A DNA stretch of 64,000 nucleotides, from the NCBI RefSeq assembly GCF_950295315.1, contig NW_026647561.1, positions 62,001 through 126,000 on the forward strand, given 5' to 3'. Positions 20,727 to 34,561 of the stretch are shown here, piece by piece (the first letter of the stretch is position 1; each line of letters opens with the position of its first letter). The notes under the pieces were generated by a model that ran no database searches, was not told where the DNA came from, and saw nothing but the letters and a program-made list of their open reading frames with translations. The translations under genes and the position numbers were made by a program. This stretch comes from Erinaceus europaeus (Eukaryota > Chordata > Mammalia > Eulipotyphla > Erinaceidae).

Positions 20727-23700
20727 TCCCTGGGTGCCCTGAGCTGCCCCGGAGGATTGGTGGGTGCCTGCCTGGACACATGCCTCCGTAAGGGAGGCCT
20801 CTATTAATCCCATTGCCTACTGATAGCTGCCCTCCTGCCCCTCCTCCTCCTCCTGCTCCTCCTCCTCCTCCTCCTCTTCCTCCTCCTCCTCCTCCTCCTC
20901 CTCCTCCTCCTCCTCCTCCACCTCCTCCTCCTTCTCTTCCTCATCCTCAGAGGGACTCACTCAGGGCCCTTGGTCTAGGCAAGCCAGGGCTGCTGCTCTG
21001 GTTGCTGCAGCTTCTATCCAGTGGGTGGGTGCAGGAATCTGTTCCTGTCAATCCCTGGTTCCTGGGACCTTCCACGCCTCCAGCTCCCCCCACTCTCTAC
21101 TCCAGACCCCTCCACAAGGATGCCCCCTTTCCCCTTGCCCTCTCTCCCCAGGCTCCCCAACTAACATCTACTGTGTGCCTCCCTGCACTACTTTACTGCC
21201 ACCCTGCTTCTGCGCTTCAGCCCTGGGGGCCCAGAGCCAGCCCAGCTGCCATCTCACCGTCCAGCAGGGGGACCTGCCCTAACCCCCTGCCACCACACCC
21301 ACACACACTGCCCTGCACACACTCACGGGCTCCCGTGCCTGCAGCCTGCCTCTGAAACAGTCTCCTTCTGCCCCCTAGCCCCCTTACAGCCTCTGCCACG
21401 GCCCCCCACAGACACCTGGGCATGAGCAGCACAGACATGCAACAAGCTCCACTCGCCCCTACTCCATTTGCTCTATGGTTGGTCAAGAACCTTTTTTGCA
21501 TGCTGTAGGGGAGGGAGTTGAGAAAGTCCAATGTCCTGGGGAGCAAGAACTGCAAACAGTCCATCTACAATGTAACATTTGGTTCTCAGGCCGCCCAATC
21601 CCTAGTGCGCTGTGCAGACTTTTGACTGGCAAAAACACTCCATCTGAGAGTGAGATCTGGCTGGGCTAGTGGCTCTTTCTGTGGACTAGGACACAGAAAG
21701 ACAGGGTTTTCAGGTTCAAAACCTGTACTTCCCAGAAGATGGTCATTCGCTACGGGTAAAAAAAAAAAAAAAAAAGGTTTTTTATTTATTATTTTTCCCC
21801 CTGCCTGGGTAACCTGTCTGCTGCTTGTTTCTCAGTGGAAAAAGGGAAAGATCTTTTTTGGAGGGAAAAGGACCAAAATGCAGGCAGGTGGACTCCGTGG
21901 ACGGTGGATGGGGAGTTTACTCCTGCCCTGGCACTAGAGCCCCAGCTGCTGTTCCAGGTGCTCTCTGATACCAGAGATCTCCGTGTGTCGTGTCATGACA
22001 CTGTCTCCAGGACTGACCCTCAGGATAAGGAGATTTTAAACGAGGCAGGTCATATTGCCTTCAAAAGTAAATCCAGGGAGGTTTGGCTGTATGTCAGAGG
22101 GTTAAGGCCTTGTGGCGCTCTCGAAAAGAGGGGACAGGTGGAAGGGTCTGGGGTCTGGTGCCCAGACCCCCACCTGCAGGGGAGTCGCTTTACAGGGTGT
22201 GAAGCTGGTCTTTAGGGGCTCTATCTTTCTCTCCCACTCTGTATTTCCCCTGCTCTCTCCTTTTCTCTGTGTCTGATGCAAGGTCAAAACAACAACAACA
22301 ACCACAACAATAACCACCACAGTGACCAAGCAACAAGGGCAGCGAAAGGGGAATAAAAGAGTGCAGGGGCTGTGGATTATTTGTGGCGCAGGCACTGAGC
22401 TGAGGCAATAACCCCTTGAGGCAATCAATCAATCAATCAACGAATAAGTAATACAGGTAACAGAGATGTATATGTCCCTGTGTGCTTCCAGAGTTAATGT
22501 AAATGCACTTTTGTTTATTTCTTCATTTATTTATTACCTTGCCACGAGAATTTCTTTTCATTGCTAAAAAAAAAGTGTCCCATCAAGGGTACCAGGTGGT
22601 GCCACACCCAGTTAAGCACTCATGTTACAATGCAGGGGGACTGGGCTTCAAGACCCTGGTCCCCACCTGCCGGGGGAAGTCTTTACAAGTGGTGCAGAAA
22701 TGCTACAGGTGACTCTCTCTGTGTCACAAACTCTCTATCCCTCCCTTCCCTCTCAATTCCTGTCTATTTATTCCAGTAAATAATCAAGAAAATTGAAAGT
22801 AAAAAAAGAAAAAGGAAAAGGAAATATTCCACTACTTCAATGGGGCTACTCAGGACAATGCTTTCCTTGTTAAGATCCTCATAGCATAGCATATGCAGAA
22901 AGGCAAAGACGCCATGTATTTTTTAACCCAGTTTTTATATTTATTTATTTATTTACTAAGTGCTTATTCATTTTTGTTATTGATGAATTAATGTTTTACA
23001 TTTGACATAGACTCTGGCTCTGACACCAGCGGTCTCAAGTACCCCTAGATGGTACTCTGCCTCTACAAAACCAATACATTGAGCTATCCATGCATCCATC
23101 CATCCACCCATCAATCTATACATCCATCCATCCATCCATCCATGCATCCATCCATCCAGCCAGCCAGCCATCCATCCATCCATCCATCCATCCACCAGTC
23201 AACCAAGCTAAGTACAAAAGGAGATCTCTCCTTGAATGGTGAAGACAAACCAGGATGCATAGGTAGGTTGCAAAGGGGCGAGTTCGGCTGAATAGGGCAG
23301 AGGGGCTGAACCAGGGAATGTGTTGGGGGGTGTGGGTGTGGTGAGCTGGAGATCTGTGAGTTGGGTCACCTCTGGGGCAGGGAGGGGGTGGAAGGGGTTG
23401 CGAACAGCTGTCACTGGAGAACCATCACAAGTGCTGGAGCTGTTGAGCAGGGCACCCGCAAGAGAAGACAGACAAAGGAGAGAAGCAAAGTGCAGAGGAG
23501 AGGAGAGGGGAGAGGATGGTGAGGGCAGGAGAGGACAGGAGAGGACAGGAGAGGACAGGAGTGGAGGGGACCTGAGAAACCTACCTGGACAAAGGCAACA
23601 TACAGACATCCAGGAGGGCAGGCAGGCATGCAGGCAGCTCTGGCCTGGGCTCCCTGGATCCCGGGCACAACTCCACCTGTCTTCTCTTGGCTGCCAGCCC

Positions 23701-24167
23701 TTAGGTCCCTTGTCGGTCAGCACTGGCTTCCCATCCTTCCGTCCCTCTGTGTCAGGGCCCAGGCGTCTGGGCGCTGCTGGCTGACCGAGTGGCAGGGCAG
23801 TTGGGCTGCCCAGTGCCAGTGTGGCCAGCACAGAATGCCAGGGGCTAGGACATCACAGAGGGCTCCTGTGGTTGCTAGGCCACGGGGACCCCGCCCATCC
23901 AGTTGACCAGCAGCCATGACCCCCACTCTCAACTTGACCTTGAGGGGTGGTGGCCAGCCACCAGAGCCAGAGCCCCAGGCCAAAGCAGGTGCAGGTCAGC
24001 CGGGCCAAGGGGTTATGGGCAGATTGGTGTGTGTCTGGGCATGGGGCTGGCATCTGAGATCCAGGGCTGGGGACCAAGGTCCGCCAGGCCCCTGTCCCAC
24101 CATTTGCACTGACACACAGTCTTGCTGACTGACTGACAGTCCCCGCCCCAGAGATACCCACACCAGG
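20727..24167 (+). repeat. Macrosatellite unit 7
   Basis: Length 3441 bp. CTC tract 20830-20948 (119 bp); CTCF-like core 21261-21275; A tail 21758-21775 (18 A); SINE-A 22076-22440; SINE-B 22587-22824; minus-strand SINE-like element 22939-23089 with four ATTT; ATCC tract 23090-23192; G4 motif 23374-23397. Private bases: T at 21002, and C at 22956 at the end of the ATTT run. Length and tract states resemble unit 17. Confidence 0.97.
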
Positions 24168-26384
24168 TCCCTGGGTGCCCTGAGCTGCCCCGGAGGATTG
24201 GTGGGTGCCTGCCTGGACACATGCCTCCGTAAGGGAGGCCTCTATTAATCCCATTGCCTACTGATAGCTGCCCTCCTGCCCCTCCTCTTCCTCCTGCTCC
24301 TCCTCCTCCTCCTCCTCTTCTTCCTCCTCCTCCTCCTCCTCCTCCTCCTCCTCCTCCTCCTCCACCTCCTCCTCCTTCTCTTCCTCATCCTCAGAAGGAC
24401 TCACTCAGGGCCCTTGGTCTAGGCAAGCCAGGGCTGCTGCTCTGGCTGCTGCAGCTTCTATCCAGTGGGTGGGTGCAGGAATCTGTTCCTGTCAATCCCT
24501 GGTTCCTGGGACCTTCCACGCCTCCAGCTCCCCCCACTCTCTACTCCAGACCCCTCCACAAGGATGCCCCCTTTCCCCTTGCCCTCTCTCCCCAGGCTCC
24601 CCAACTAACATCTACTGTGTGCCTCCCTGCACTACTTTACTGCCACCCTGCTTCTGCGCTTCAGCCCTGGGGGCCCAGAGCCAGCCCAGCTGCCATCTCA
24701 CCGTCCAGCAGGGGGACCTGCCCTAACCCCCTGCCACCACACCCACACACACTGCCCTGCACACACTCACGGGCTCCCGTGCCTGCAGCCTGCCTCTGAA
24801 ACAGTCTCCTTCTGCCCCCTAGCCCCCTTACAGCCTCTGCCACGGCCCCCCACAGACACCTGGGCATGAGCAGCACAGACATGCAACAAGCTCCACTCGC
24901 CCCTACTCCATTTGCTCTATGGTTGGTCAAGAACCTTTTTTGCATGCTGTAGGGGAGGGAGTTGAGAAAGTCCAATGTCCTGGGGAGCAAGAACTGCAAA
25001 CAGTCCATCTACAATGTAACATTTGGTTCTCAGGCCGCCCAATCCCTAGTGCGCTGTGCAGACTTTTGACTGGCAAAAACACTCCATCTGAGAGTGAGAT
25101 CTGGCTGGGCTAGTGGCTCTTTCTGTGGACTAGGACACAGAAAGACAGGGTTTTCAGGTTCAAAACCTGTACTTCCCAGAAGATGGTCATTCGCTACGGG
25201 TAAAAAAAAAAAAAAAAAAGGTTTTTTATTTATTATTTTTCCCCCTGCCTGGGTAACCTGTCTGCTGCTTGTTTCTCAGTGGAAAAAGGGAAAGATCTTT
25301 TTTGGAGGGAAAAGGACCAAAATGCAGGCAGGTGGACTCCGTGGACGGTGGATGGGGAGTTTACTCCTGCCCTGGCACTAGAGCCCCAGCTGCTGTTCCA
25401 GGTGCTCTCTGATACCAGAGATCTCCGTGTGTCGTGTCATGACACTGTCTCCAGGACTGACCCTCAGGATAAGGAGATTTTAAACGAGGCAGGTCATATT
25501 GCCTTCAAAAGTAAATCCAGGGAGGTTTGGCTGTATGTCAGAGGGTTAAGGCCTTGTGGCGCTCTCAAAAAGAGGGGACAGGTGGAAGGGTCTGGGGTCT
25601 GGTGCCCAGACCCCCACCTGCAGGGGAGTCGCTTTACAGGGTGTGAAGCTGGTCTTTAGGGGCTCTATCTTTCTCTCCCACTCTGTATTTCCCCTGCTCT
25701 CTCCTTTTCTCTGTGTCTGATGCAAGGTCAAAACAACAACAACAACCACAACAATAACCACCACAGTGACCAAGCAACAAGGGCAGCGAAAGGGGAATAA
25801 AAGAGTGCAGGGGCTGTGGATTATTTGTGGCGCAGGCACTGAGCTGAGGCAATAACCCCTTGAGGCAATCAATCAATCAATCAACGAATAAGTAATACAG
25901 GTAACAGAGATGTATCTGTCCCTGTGTGCTTCCAGAGTTAATGTAAATGCACTTTTGTTTATTTCTTCATTTATTTATTACCTTGCCACGAGAATTTCTT
26001 TTCATTGCTAAAAAAAAAGTGTCCCATCAAGGGTACCAGGTGGTGCCACACCCAGTTAAGCACTCATGTTACAATGCAGGGGGACTGGGCTTCAAGACCC
26101 TGGTCCCCACCTGCCGGGGGAAGTCTTTACAAGTGGTGCAGAAATGCTACAGGTGACTCTCTCTGTGTCACAAACTCTCTATCCCTCCCTTCCCTCTCAA
26201 TTCCTGTCTATTTATTCCAGTAAATAATCAAGAAAATTGAAAGTAAAAAAAGAAAAAGGAAAAGGAAATATTCCACTACTTCAATGGGGCTACTCAGGAC
26301 AATGCTTTCCTTGTTAAGATCCTCATAGCATACCATATGCAGAAAGGCAAAGACGCCATGTATTTTTTAACCCAGTTTTTATAT

Positions 26385-26423
<39 letters not shown>

Positions 26424-27635
26424 TTAAGTGCTTATTCATTTTTGTTATTGATGAATTAATGTTTTACATTTGACATAGACTCTGGCTCTGACACCAGCGG
26501 TCTCAAGTACCCCTAGATGGTACTCTGCCTCTACAAAACCAATACATTGAGCTATCCATGCATCCATCCATCCACCCATCAATCTATACATCCATCCATC
26601 CATCCATCCATGCATCCATCCATCCAGCCAGCCATCCATCCATCCATCCATCCATCCATCCACCAGTCAACCAAGCTAAGTACAAAAGGAGATCTCTCCT
26701 TGAATGGTGAAGACAAACCAGGATGCATAGGTAGGTTGCAAAGGGGCGAGTTCGGCTGAATAGGGCAGAGGGGCTGAACCAGGGAATGTGTTGGGGGGTG
26801 TGGGTGTGGTGAGCTGGAGATCTGTGAGTTGGGTCACCTCTGGGGCAGGGAGGGGGTGGAAGGGGTTGCGAACAGCTGTCACTGGAGAACCATCACAAGT
26901 GCTGGAGCTGTTGAGCAGGGCACCCGCAAGAGAAGACAGACAAAGGAGAGAAGCAAAGTGCAGAGGAGAGGAGAGGGGAGAGGATGGTGAGGGCAGGAGA
27001 GGACAGGAGAGGACAGGAGAGGACAGGAGTGGAGGGGACCTGAGAAACCTACCTGGACAAAGGCAACATACAGACATCCAGGAGGGCAGGCAGGCATGCA
27101 GGCAGCTCTGGCCTGGGCTCCCTGGATCCCGGGCACAACTCCACCTGTCTTCTCTTGGCTGCCAGCCCTTAGGTCCCTTGTCGGTCAGCACTGGCTTCCC
27201 ATCCTTCCGTCCCTCTGTGTCAGGGCCCAGGCGTCTGGGCGCTGCTGGCTGACCGAGTGGCAGGGCAGTTGGGCTGCCCAGTGCCAGTGTGGCCAGCACA
27301 GAATGCCAGGGGCTAGGACATCACAGAGGGCTCCTGTGGTTGCTAGGCCACGGGGACCCCGCCCATCCAGTTGACCAGCAGCCATGACCCCCACTCTCAA
27401 CTTGACCTTGAGGGGTGGTGGCCAGCCACCAGAGCCAGAGCCCCAGGCCAAAGCAGGTGCAGGTCAGCCGGGCCAAGGGGTTATGGGCAGATTGGTGTGT
27501 GTCTGGGCATGGGGCTGGCATCTGAGATCCAGGGCTGGGGACCAAGGTCCGCCAGGCCCCTGTCCCACCATTTGCACTGACACACAGTCTTGCTGACTGA
27601 CTGACAGTCCCCGCCCCAGAGATACCCACACCAGG
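24168..27635 (+). repeat. Macrosatellite unit 8 (left edge of 10.4-kb duplication)
   Basis: Length 3468 bp. CTC tract 24271-24392 (122 bp); CTCF-like core 24705-24719; A tail 25202-25219 (18 A); SINE-A 25520-25884; SINE-B 26031-26268; minus-strand SINE-like element 26383-26557 with ten ATTT; ATCC tract 26558-26660 with two GCCA; G4 motif 26842-26865. Its 5' variants, T at 24288 and A at 24396, are shared with unit 18. Its 3' variants, A at 25567, C at 25916 and C at 26333, are shared with unit 11. The unit therefore spans a recombination junction. Confidence 0.97.
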
Positions 27636-30600
27636 TCCCTGGGTGCCCTGAGCTGCCCCGGAGGATTGGTGGGTGCCTGCCTGGACACATGCCTCCGTAA
27701 GGGAGGCCTCTATTAATCCCATTGCCTACTGATAGCTGCCCTCCTGCCCCTCCTCCTCCTCCTGCTCCTCCTCCTCCTCCTCCTCTTCTTCTTCCTCCTC
27801 CTCCTCCTCCTCCTCCTCCTCCTCCTCCTCCTCCACCTCCTCCTCCTTCTCTTCCTCATCCTCAGAGGGACTCACTCAGGGCCCTTGGTCTAGGCAAGCC
27901 AGGGCTGCTGCTCTGGCTGCTGCAGCTTCTATCCAGTGGGTGGGTGCAGGAATCTGTTCCTGTCAATCCCTGGTTCCTGGGACCTTCCACGCCTCCAGCT
28001 CCCCCCACTCTCTACTCCAGACCCCTCCACAAGGATGCCCCCTTTCCCCTTGCCCTCTCTCCCCAGGCTCCCCAACTAACATCTACTGTGTGCCTCCCTG
28101 CACTACTTTACTGCCACCCTGCTTCTGCGCTTCAGCCCTGGGGGCCCAGAGCCAGCCCAGCTGCCATCTCACCGTCCAGCAGGGGGACCTGCCCTAACCC
28201 CCTGCCACCACACCCACACACACTGCCCTGCACACACTCACGGGCTCCCGTGCCTGCAGCCTGCCTCTGAAACAGTCTCCTTCTGCCCCCTAGCCCCCTT
28301 ACAGCCTCTGCCACGGCCCCCCACAGACACCTGGGCATGAGCAGCACAGACATGCAACAAGCTCCACTCGCCCCTACTCCATTTGCTCTATGGTTGGTCA
28401 AGAACCTTTTTTGCATGCTGTAGGGGAGGGAGTTGAGAAAGTCCAATGTCCTGGGGAGCAAGAACTGCAAACAGTCCATCTACAATGTAACATTTGGTTC
28501 TCAGGCCGCCCAATCCCTAGTGCGCTGTGCAGACTTTTGACTGGCAAAAACACTCCATCTGAGAGTGAGATCTGGCTGGGCTAGTGGCTCTTTCTGTGGA
28601 CTAGGACACAGAAAGACAGGGTTTTCAGGTTCAAAACCTGTACTTCCCAGAAGATGGTCATTCGCTACGGGTAAAAAAAAAAAAAAAAGGTTTTTTATTT
28701 ATTATTTTTCCCCCTGCCTGGGTAACCTGTCTGCTGCTTGTTTCTCAGTGGAAAAAGGGAAAGATCTTTTTTGGAGGGAAAAGGACCAAAATGCAGGCAG
28801 GTGGACTCCGTGGACGGTGGATGGGGAGTTTACTCCTGCCCTGGCACTAGAGCCCCAGCTGCTGTTCCAGGTGCTCTCTGATACCAGAGATCTCCGTGTG
28901 TCGTGTCATGACACTGTCTCCAGGACTGACCCTCAGGATAAGGAGATTTTAAACGAGGCAGGTCATATTGCCTTCAAAAGTAAATCCAGGGAGGTTTGGC
29001 TGTATGTCAGAGGGTTAAGGCCTTGTGGCGCTCTCGAAAAGAGGGGACAGGTGGAAGGGTCTGGGGTCTGGTGCCCAGACCCCCACCTGCAGGGGAGTCG
29101 CTTTACAGGGTGTGAAGCTGGTCTTTAGGGGCTCTATCTTTCTCTCCCACTCTGTATTTCCCCTGCTCTCTCCTTTTCTCTGTGTCTGATGCAAGGTCAA
29201 AACAACAACAACAACCACAACAATAACCACCACAGTGACCAAGCAACAAGGGCAGCGAAAGGGGAATAAAAGAGTGCAGGGGCTGTGGATTATTTGTGGC
29301 GCAGGCACTGAGCTGAGGCAATAACCCCTTGAGGCAATCAATCAATCAATCAACGAATAAGTAATACAGGTAACAGAGATGTATATGTCCCTGTGTGCTT
29401 CCAGAGTTAATGTAAATGCACTTTTGTTTATTTCTTCATTTATTTATTACCTTGCCACGAGAATTTCTTTTCATTGCTAAAAAAAAAGTGTCCCATCAAG
29501 GGTACCAGGTGGTGCCACACCCAGTTAAGCACTCATGTTACAATGCAGGGGGACTGGGCTTCAAGACCCTGGTCCCCACCTGCCGGGGGAAGTCTTTACA
29601 AGTGGTGCAGAAATGCTACAGGTGACTCTCTCTGTGTCACAAACTCTCTATCCCTCCCTTCCCTCTCAATTCCTGTCTATTTATTCCAGTAAATAATCAA
29701 GAAAATTGAAAGTAAAAAAAGAAAAAGGAAAAGGAAATATTCCACTACTTCAATGGGGCTACTCAGGACAATGCTTTCCTTGTTAAGATCCTCATAGCAT
29801 AGCATATGCAGAAAGGCAAAGACGCCATGTATTTTTTAACCCAGTTTTTATATTTATTTATTAAGTGCTTATTCATTTTTGTTATTGATGAATTAATGTT
29901 TTACATTTGACATAGACTCTGGCTCTGACACCAGAGGTCTCAAGTACCCCTAGATGGTACTCTGCCTCTACAAAACCAATACATTGAGCTATCCATGCAT
30001 CCATCCATCCACCCATCAATCTATACATCCATCCATCCATCCATCCATGCATCCATCCATCCAGCCAGCCAGCCAGCCATCCATCCATCCATCCATCCAT
30101 CCATCCATCCACCAGTCAACCAAGCTAAGTACAAAAGGAGATCTCTCCTTGAATGGTGAAGACAAACCAGGATGCATAGGTAGGTTGCAAAGGGGCGAGT
30201 TCGGCTGAATAGGGCAGAGGGGCTGAACCAGGGAATGTGTTGGGGGGTGTGGGTGTGGTGAGCTGGAGATCTGTGAGTTGGGTCACCTCTGGGGCAGGGA
30301 GGGGGTGGAAGGGTTTGCGAACAGCTGTCACTGGAGAACCATCACAAGTGCTGGAGCTGTTGAGCAGGGCACCCGCAAGAGAAGACAGACAAAGGAGAGA
30401 AGCAAAGTGCAGAGGAGAGGAGAGGGGAGAGGATGGTGAGGGCAGGAGAGGACAGGAGAGGACAGGAGAGGACAGGAGTGGAGGGGACCTGAGAAACCTA
30501 CCTGGACAAAGGCAACATACAGACATCCAGGAGGGCAGGCAGGCATGCAGGCAGCTCTGGCCTGGGCTCCCTGGATCCCGGGCACAACTCCACCTGTCTT

Positions 30601-31084
30601 CTCTTGGCTGCCAGCCCTTAGGTCCCTTGTCGGTCAGCACTGGCTTCCCATCCTTCCGTCCCTCTGTGTCAGGGCCCAGGCGTCTGGGCGCTGCTGGCTG
30701 ACCGAGTGGCAGGGCAGTTGGGCTGCCCAGTGCCAGTGTGGCCAGCACAGAATGCCAGGGGCTAGGACATCACAGAGGGCTCCTGTGGTTGCTAGGCCAC
30801 GGGGACCCCGCCCATCCAGTTGACCAGCAGCCATGACCCCCACTCTCAACTTGACCTTGAGGGGTGGTGGCCAGCCACCAGAGCCAGAGCCCCAGGCCAA
30901 AGCAGGTGCAGGTCAGCCGGGCCAAGGGGTTATGGGCAGATTGGTGTGTGTCTGGGCATGGGGCTGGCATCTGAGATCCAGGGCTGGGGACCAAGGTCCG
31001 CCAGGCCCCTGTCCCACCATTTGCACTGACACACAGTCTTGCTGACTGACTGACAGTCCCCGCCCCAGAGATACCCACACCAGG
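27636..31084 (+). repeat. Macrosatellite unit 9 (duplicate of unit 12)
   Basis: Length 3449 bp. CTC tract 27739-27863 (125 bp, the longest, with an extra CTT); CTCF-like core 28176-28190; A tail 28673-28688 (16 A); SINE-A 28989-29353; SINE-B 29500-29737; minus-strand SINE-like element 29852-29994 with only two ATTT; ATCC tract 29995-30109 with four GCCA; G4 motif 30291-30313. A at 29935 and T at 30314 occur only here and in unit 12. Confidence 0.97.
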
Positions 31085-32111
31085 TCCCTGGGTGCCCTGA
31101 GCTGCCCCGGAGGATTGGTGGGTGCCTGCCTGGACACATGCCTCCGTAAGGGAGGCCTCTATTAATCCCATTGCCTACTGATAGCTGCCCTCCTGCCCCT
31201 CCTCCTCCTCCTGCTCCTCCTCCTCCTCCTCCTCTTCCTCCTCCTCCTCCTCCTCCTCCTCCTCCTCCTCCTCCTCCACCTCCTCCTCCTTCTCTTCCTC
31301 ATCCTCAGAGGGACTCACTCAGGGCCCTTGGTCTAGGCAAGCCAGGGCTGCTGCTCTGGCTGCTGCAGCTTCTATCCAGTGGGTGGGTGCAGGAATCTGT
31401 TCCTGTCAATCCCTGGTTCCTGGGACCTTCCACGCCTCCAGCTCCCCCCACTCTCTACTCCAGACCCCTCCACAAGGATGCCCCCTTTCCCCTTGCCCTC
31501 TCTCCCCAGGCTCCCCAACTAACATCTACTGTGTGCCTCCCTGCACTACTTTACTGCCACCCTGCTTCTGCGCTTCAGCCCTGGGGGCCCAGAGCCAGCC
31601 CAGCTGCCATCTCACCGTCCAGCAGGGGGACCTGCCCTAACCCCCTGCCACCACACCCACACACACTGCCCTGCACACACTCACGGGCTCCCGTGCCTGC
31701 AGCCTGCCTCTGAAACAGTCTCCTTCTGCCCCCTAGCCCCCTTACAGCCTCTGCCACGGCCCCCCACAGACACCTGGGCATGAGCAGCACAGACATGCAA
31801 CAAGCTCCACTCGCCCCTACTCCATTTGCTCTATGGTTGGTCAAGAACCTTTTTTGCATGCTGTAGGGGAGGGAGTTGAGAAAGTCCAATGTCCTGGGGA
31901 GCAAGAACTGCAAACAGTCCATCTACAATGTAACATTTGGTTCTCAGGCCGCCCAATCCCTAGTGCGCTGTGCAGACTTTTGACTGGCAAAAACACTCCA
32001 TCTGAGAGTGAGATCTGGCTGGGCTAGTGGCTCTTTCTGTGGACTAGGACACAGAAAGACAGGGTTTTCAGGTTCAAAACCTGTACTTCCCAGAAGATGG
32101 TCATTCGCTAC

Positions 32112-32147
<36 letters not shown>

Positions 32148-34561
32148 TTTTTTATTTATTATTTTTCCCCCTGCCTGGGTAACCTGTCTGCTGCTTGTTT
32201 CTCAGTGGAAAAAGGGAAAGATCTTTTTTGGAGGGAAAAGGACCAAAATGCAGGCAGGTGGACTCCGTGGACGGTGGATGGGGAGTTTACTCCTGCCCTG
32301 GCACTAGAGCCCCAGCTGCTGTTCCAGGTGCTCTCTGATACCAGAGATCTCCGTGTGTCGTGTCATGACACTGTCTCCAGGACTGACCCTCAGGATAAGG
32401 AGATTTTAAACGAGGCAGGTCATATTGCCTTCAAAAGTAAATCCAGGGAGGTTTGGCTGTATGTCAGAGGGTTAAGGCCTTGTGGCGCTCTCGAAAAGAG
32501 GGGACAGGTGGAAGGGTCTGGGGTCTGGTGCCCAGACCCCCACCTGCAGGGGAGTCGCTTTACAGGGTGTGAAGCTGGTCTTTAGGGGCTCTATCTTTCT
32601 CTCCCACTCTGTATTTCCCCTGCTCTCTCCTTTTCTCTGTGTCTGATGCAAGGTCAAAACAACAACAACAACCACAACAATATCCACCACAGTGACCAAG
32701 CAACAAGGGCAGCGAAAGGGGAATAAAAGAGTGCAGGGGCTGTGGATTATTTGTGGCGCAGGCACTGAGCTGAGGCAATAACCCCTTGAGGCAATCAATC
32801 AATCAATCAACGAATAAGTAATACAGGTAACAGAGATGTATATGTCCCTGTGTGCTTCCAGAGTTAATGTAAATGCACTTTTGTTTATTTCTTCATTTAT
32901 TTATTACCTTGCCACGAGAATTTCTTTTCATTGCTAAAAAAAAAGTGTCCCATCAAGGGTACCAGGTGGTGCCACACCCAGTTAAGCACTCATGTTACAA
33001 TGCAGGGGGACTGGGCTTCAAGACCCTGGTCCCCACCTGCCGGGGGAAGTCTTTACAAGTGGTGCAGAAATGCTACAGGTGACTCTCTCTGTGTCACAAA
33101 CTCTCTATCCCTCCCTTCCCTCTCAATTCCTGTCTATTTATTCCAGTAAATAATCAAGAAAATTGAAAGTAAAAAAAGAAAAAGGAAAAGGAAATATTCC
33201 ACTACTTCAATGGGGCTACTCAGGACAATGCTTTCCTTGTTAAGATCCTCATAGCATAGCATATGCAGAAAGGCAAAGACGCCATGTATTATTTAACCCA
33301 GTTTTTATATTTATTTATTTATTTATTTATTTATTTATTAAGTGCTTATTCATTTTTGTTATTGATGAATTAATGTTTTACATTTGACATAGACTCTGGC
33401 TCTGACACCAGCGGTCTCAAGTACCCCTAGATGGTACTCTGCCTCTACAAAACCAATACATTGAGCTATCCATGCATCCATCCATCCACCCATCAATCTA
33501 TACATCCATCCATCCATCCATCCATGCATCCATCCATCCAGCCAGCCAGCCAGCCATCCATCCATCCATCCATCCATCCATCCATCCACCAGTCAACCAA
33601 GCTAAGTACAAAAGGAGATCTCTCCTTGAATGGTGAAGACAAACCAGGATGCATAGGTAGGTTGCAAAGGGGCGAGTTCGGCTGAATAGGGCAGAGGGGC
33701 TGAACCAGGGAATGTGTTGGGGGGTGTGGGTGTGGTGAGCTGGAGATCTGTGAGTTGGGTCACCTCTGGGGCAGGGAGGGGGTGGAAGGGGTTGCGAACA
33801 GCTGTCACTGGAGAACCATCACAAGTGCTGGAGCTGTTGAGCAGGGCACCCGCAAGAGAAGACAGACAAAGGAGAGAAGCAAAGTGCAGAGGAGAGGAGA
33901 GGGGAGAGGATGGTGAGGGCAGGAGAGGACAGGAGAGGACAGGAGAGGACAGGAGTGGAGGGGACCTGAGAAACCTACCTGGACAAAGGCAACATACAGA
34001 CATCCAGGAGGGCAGGCAGGCATGCAGGCAGCTCTGGCCTGGGCTCCCTGGATCCCGGGCACAACTCCACCTGTCTTCTCTTGGCTGCCAGCCCTTAGGT
34101 CCCTTGTCGGTCAGCACTGGCTTCCCATCCTTCCGTCCCTCTGTGTCAGGGCCCAGGCGTCTGGGCGCTGCTGGCTGACCGAGTGGCAGGGCAGTTGGGC
34201 TGCCCAGTGCCAGTGTGGCCAGCACAGAATGCCAGGGGCTAGGACATCACAGAGGGCTCCTGTGGTTGCTAGGCCACGGGGACCCCGCCCATCCAGTTGA
34301 CCAGCAGCCATGACCCCCACTCTCAACTTGACCTTGAGGGGTGGTGGCCAGCCACCAGAGCCAGAGCCCCAGGCCAAAGCAGGTGCAGGTCAGCCGGGCC
34401 AAGGGGTTATGGGCAGATTGGTGTGTGTCTGGGCATGGGGCTGGCATCTGAGATCCAGGGCTGGGGACCAAGGTCCGCCAGGCCCCTGTCCCACCATTTG
34501 CACTGACACACAGTCTTGCTGACTGACTGACAGTCCCCGCCCCAGAGATACCCACACCAGG
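31085..34561 (+). repeat. Macrosatellite unit 10 (duplicate of unit 13)
   Basis: Length 3477 bp. CTC tract 31188-31306 (119 bp); CTCF-like core 31619-31633; A tail 32116-32145 (30 A); SINE-A 32446-32810; SINE-B 32957-33194; minus-strand SINE-like element 33309-33471 with seven ATTT; ATCC tract 33472-33586 with four GCCA; G4 motif 33768-33791. T at 32683 and A at 33291 occur only here and in unit 13. Confidence 0.97.
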